From assembly GCF_963082655.1 (NCBI RefSeq), contig NC_081552.1, positions 189,794,075 to 189,858,074 of the forward strand: 64,000 nt of DNA, read 5' to 3'. The position numbers were made by a program, and so were the translations under genes. The notes under the pieces were generated by a model. The model was not told the DNA's origin. It saw nothing but the letters and a program-made list of their open reading frames with translations, and ran no database searches. The first letter of the stretch is position 1; the number at the start of each line of letters is the position of its first letter. Below are positions 63,755 through 64,000 of the stretch, one piece after another. The DNA comes from Stomoxys calcitrans. Taxonomy: Eukaryota > Arthropoda > Insecta > Diptera > Muscidae.

Positions 63755-64000
63755 TTGCGGGAGTTGATATCATCCATTTTGTCATTTCTTTATTTACTGC
63801 CAGACCCACTTTACCCTTTCGATTATCTGAAGTAACTGCTTCCTGTGGCCGACCCATGATATCGATCGACGGCATTGGCTGGCAGCTTGTGTTCTCTGTT
63901 GATTAGTGTGCCATATCTATTCACATCTGCATCTCGTATAATCTTCTCCAGAAAGATATTAAAAATATCAAACAATAGGCTGTCTCCCTGTCTGAAACCT
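63755..64000 (-). pseudogene. RTE-like LINE, RT palm fragment, cut by the window edge
   Basis: The minus strand reads GFRQGDSLLFDIFNIFLEKI, then RDADVNRYGTLINREHKLPA, then ANAVD in place of the YADD block, so the catalytic Asp pair is lost. After a gap comes LAVNKEMTKWMISTP. It matches 43.78-44.04 kb. The upstream part lies beyond 64000. Confidence 0.85.

Overview
The window looks like heterochromatin-like or intronic DNA from a calyptrate fly, probably a muscid such as Stomoxys or Musca (an inference). The grounds are a very abundant dispersed repeat ending in a TTCGGCCCGGCCGAA-type box, insect-type non-LTR elements, a BEL/Pao LTR retrotransposon, mariner and hAT remnants and tRNA-derived SINEs. 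I see no host protein-coding gene I would defend, no rRNA and no true tRNA gene. Almost every coding signal belongs to a transposable element. The unique stretches between elements are A/T-rich.

Layout. 0-5 kb: end of a dispersed repeat, then a decayed Jockey-like LINE split by a mariner MITE and a SINE. 5-8 kb: a mariner/Tc1 transposase pseudogene split by a dispersed repeat. 9-13 kb: an array of ~402-bp units hit by two LINE fragments, a SINE and dispersed repeats. 13-21 kb: unique DNA with more dispersed repeats. 21.5-31.0 kb: a 9.5-kb foldback element made of about 50 copies of a ~176-bp monomer in two inverted arms, with a 9-bp target duplication inside a LINE fragment. 31-38 kb: LINE, SINEs, a TA-flanked MITE, short tandem arrays, and a hAT-like element carrying three dispersed repeats and sitting inside a SINE. 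38-51 kb: remnants of four LINE types and a mariner transposase. 51.2-60.3 kb: a BEL/Pao element with identical-looking 591-bp LTRs, a GGGGT target duplication, a tRNA-Tyr-type primer site and an uninterrupted gag-pol frame. That frame ends early in the integrase tail and is followed by a second Gag-type zinc-knuckle frame. 60-64 kb: SINEs of two families and RTE-like LINE pieces.

The elements read as a nested record. Several insertions can be undone by eye: removing the insert and one target duplicate restores the host element's reading frame or sequence (the 237-bp mariner MITE, the SINE at 3.3 kb, the 338-bp hAT-like MITE, the 232-bp TA MITE, the SINE at 12.5 kb, the foldback). The signals most worth following are the foldback element, the chimeric 3' end of the BEL element, a SINE that shares its 3' tail with a LINE of the window, and a recurring 15-16-bp motif (GCATACTTTTRGGTG) scattered in both orientations through the unique DNA of the first 32 kb.
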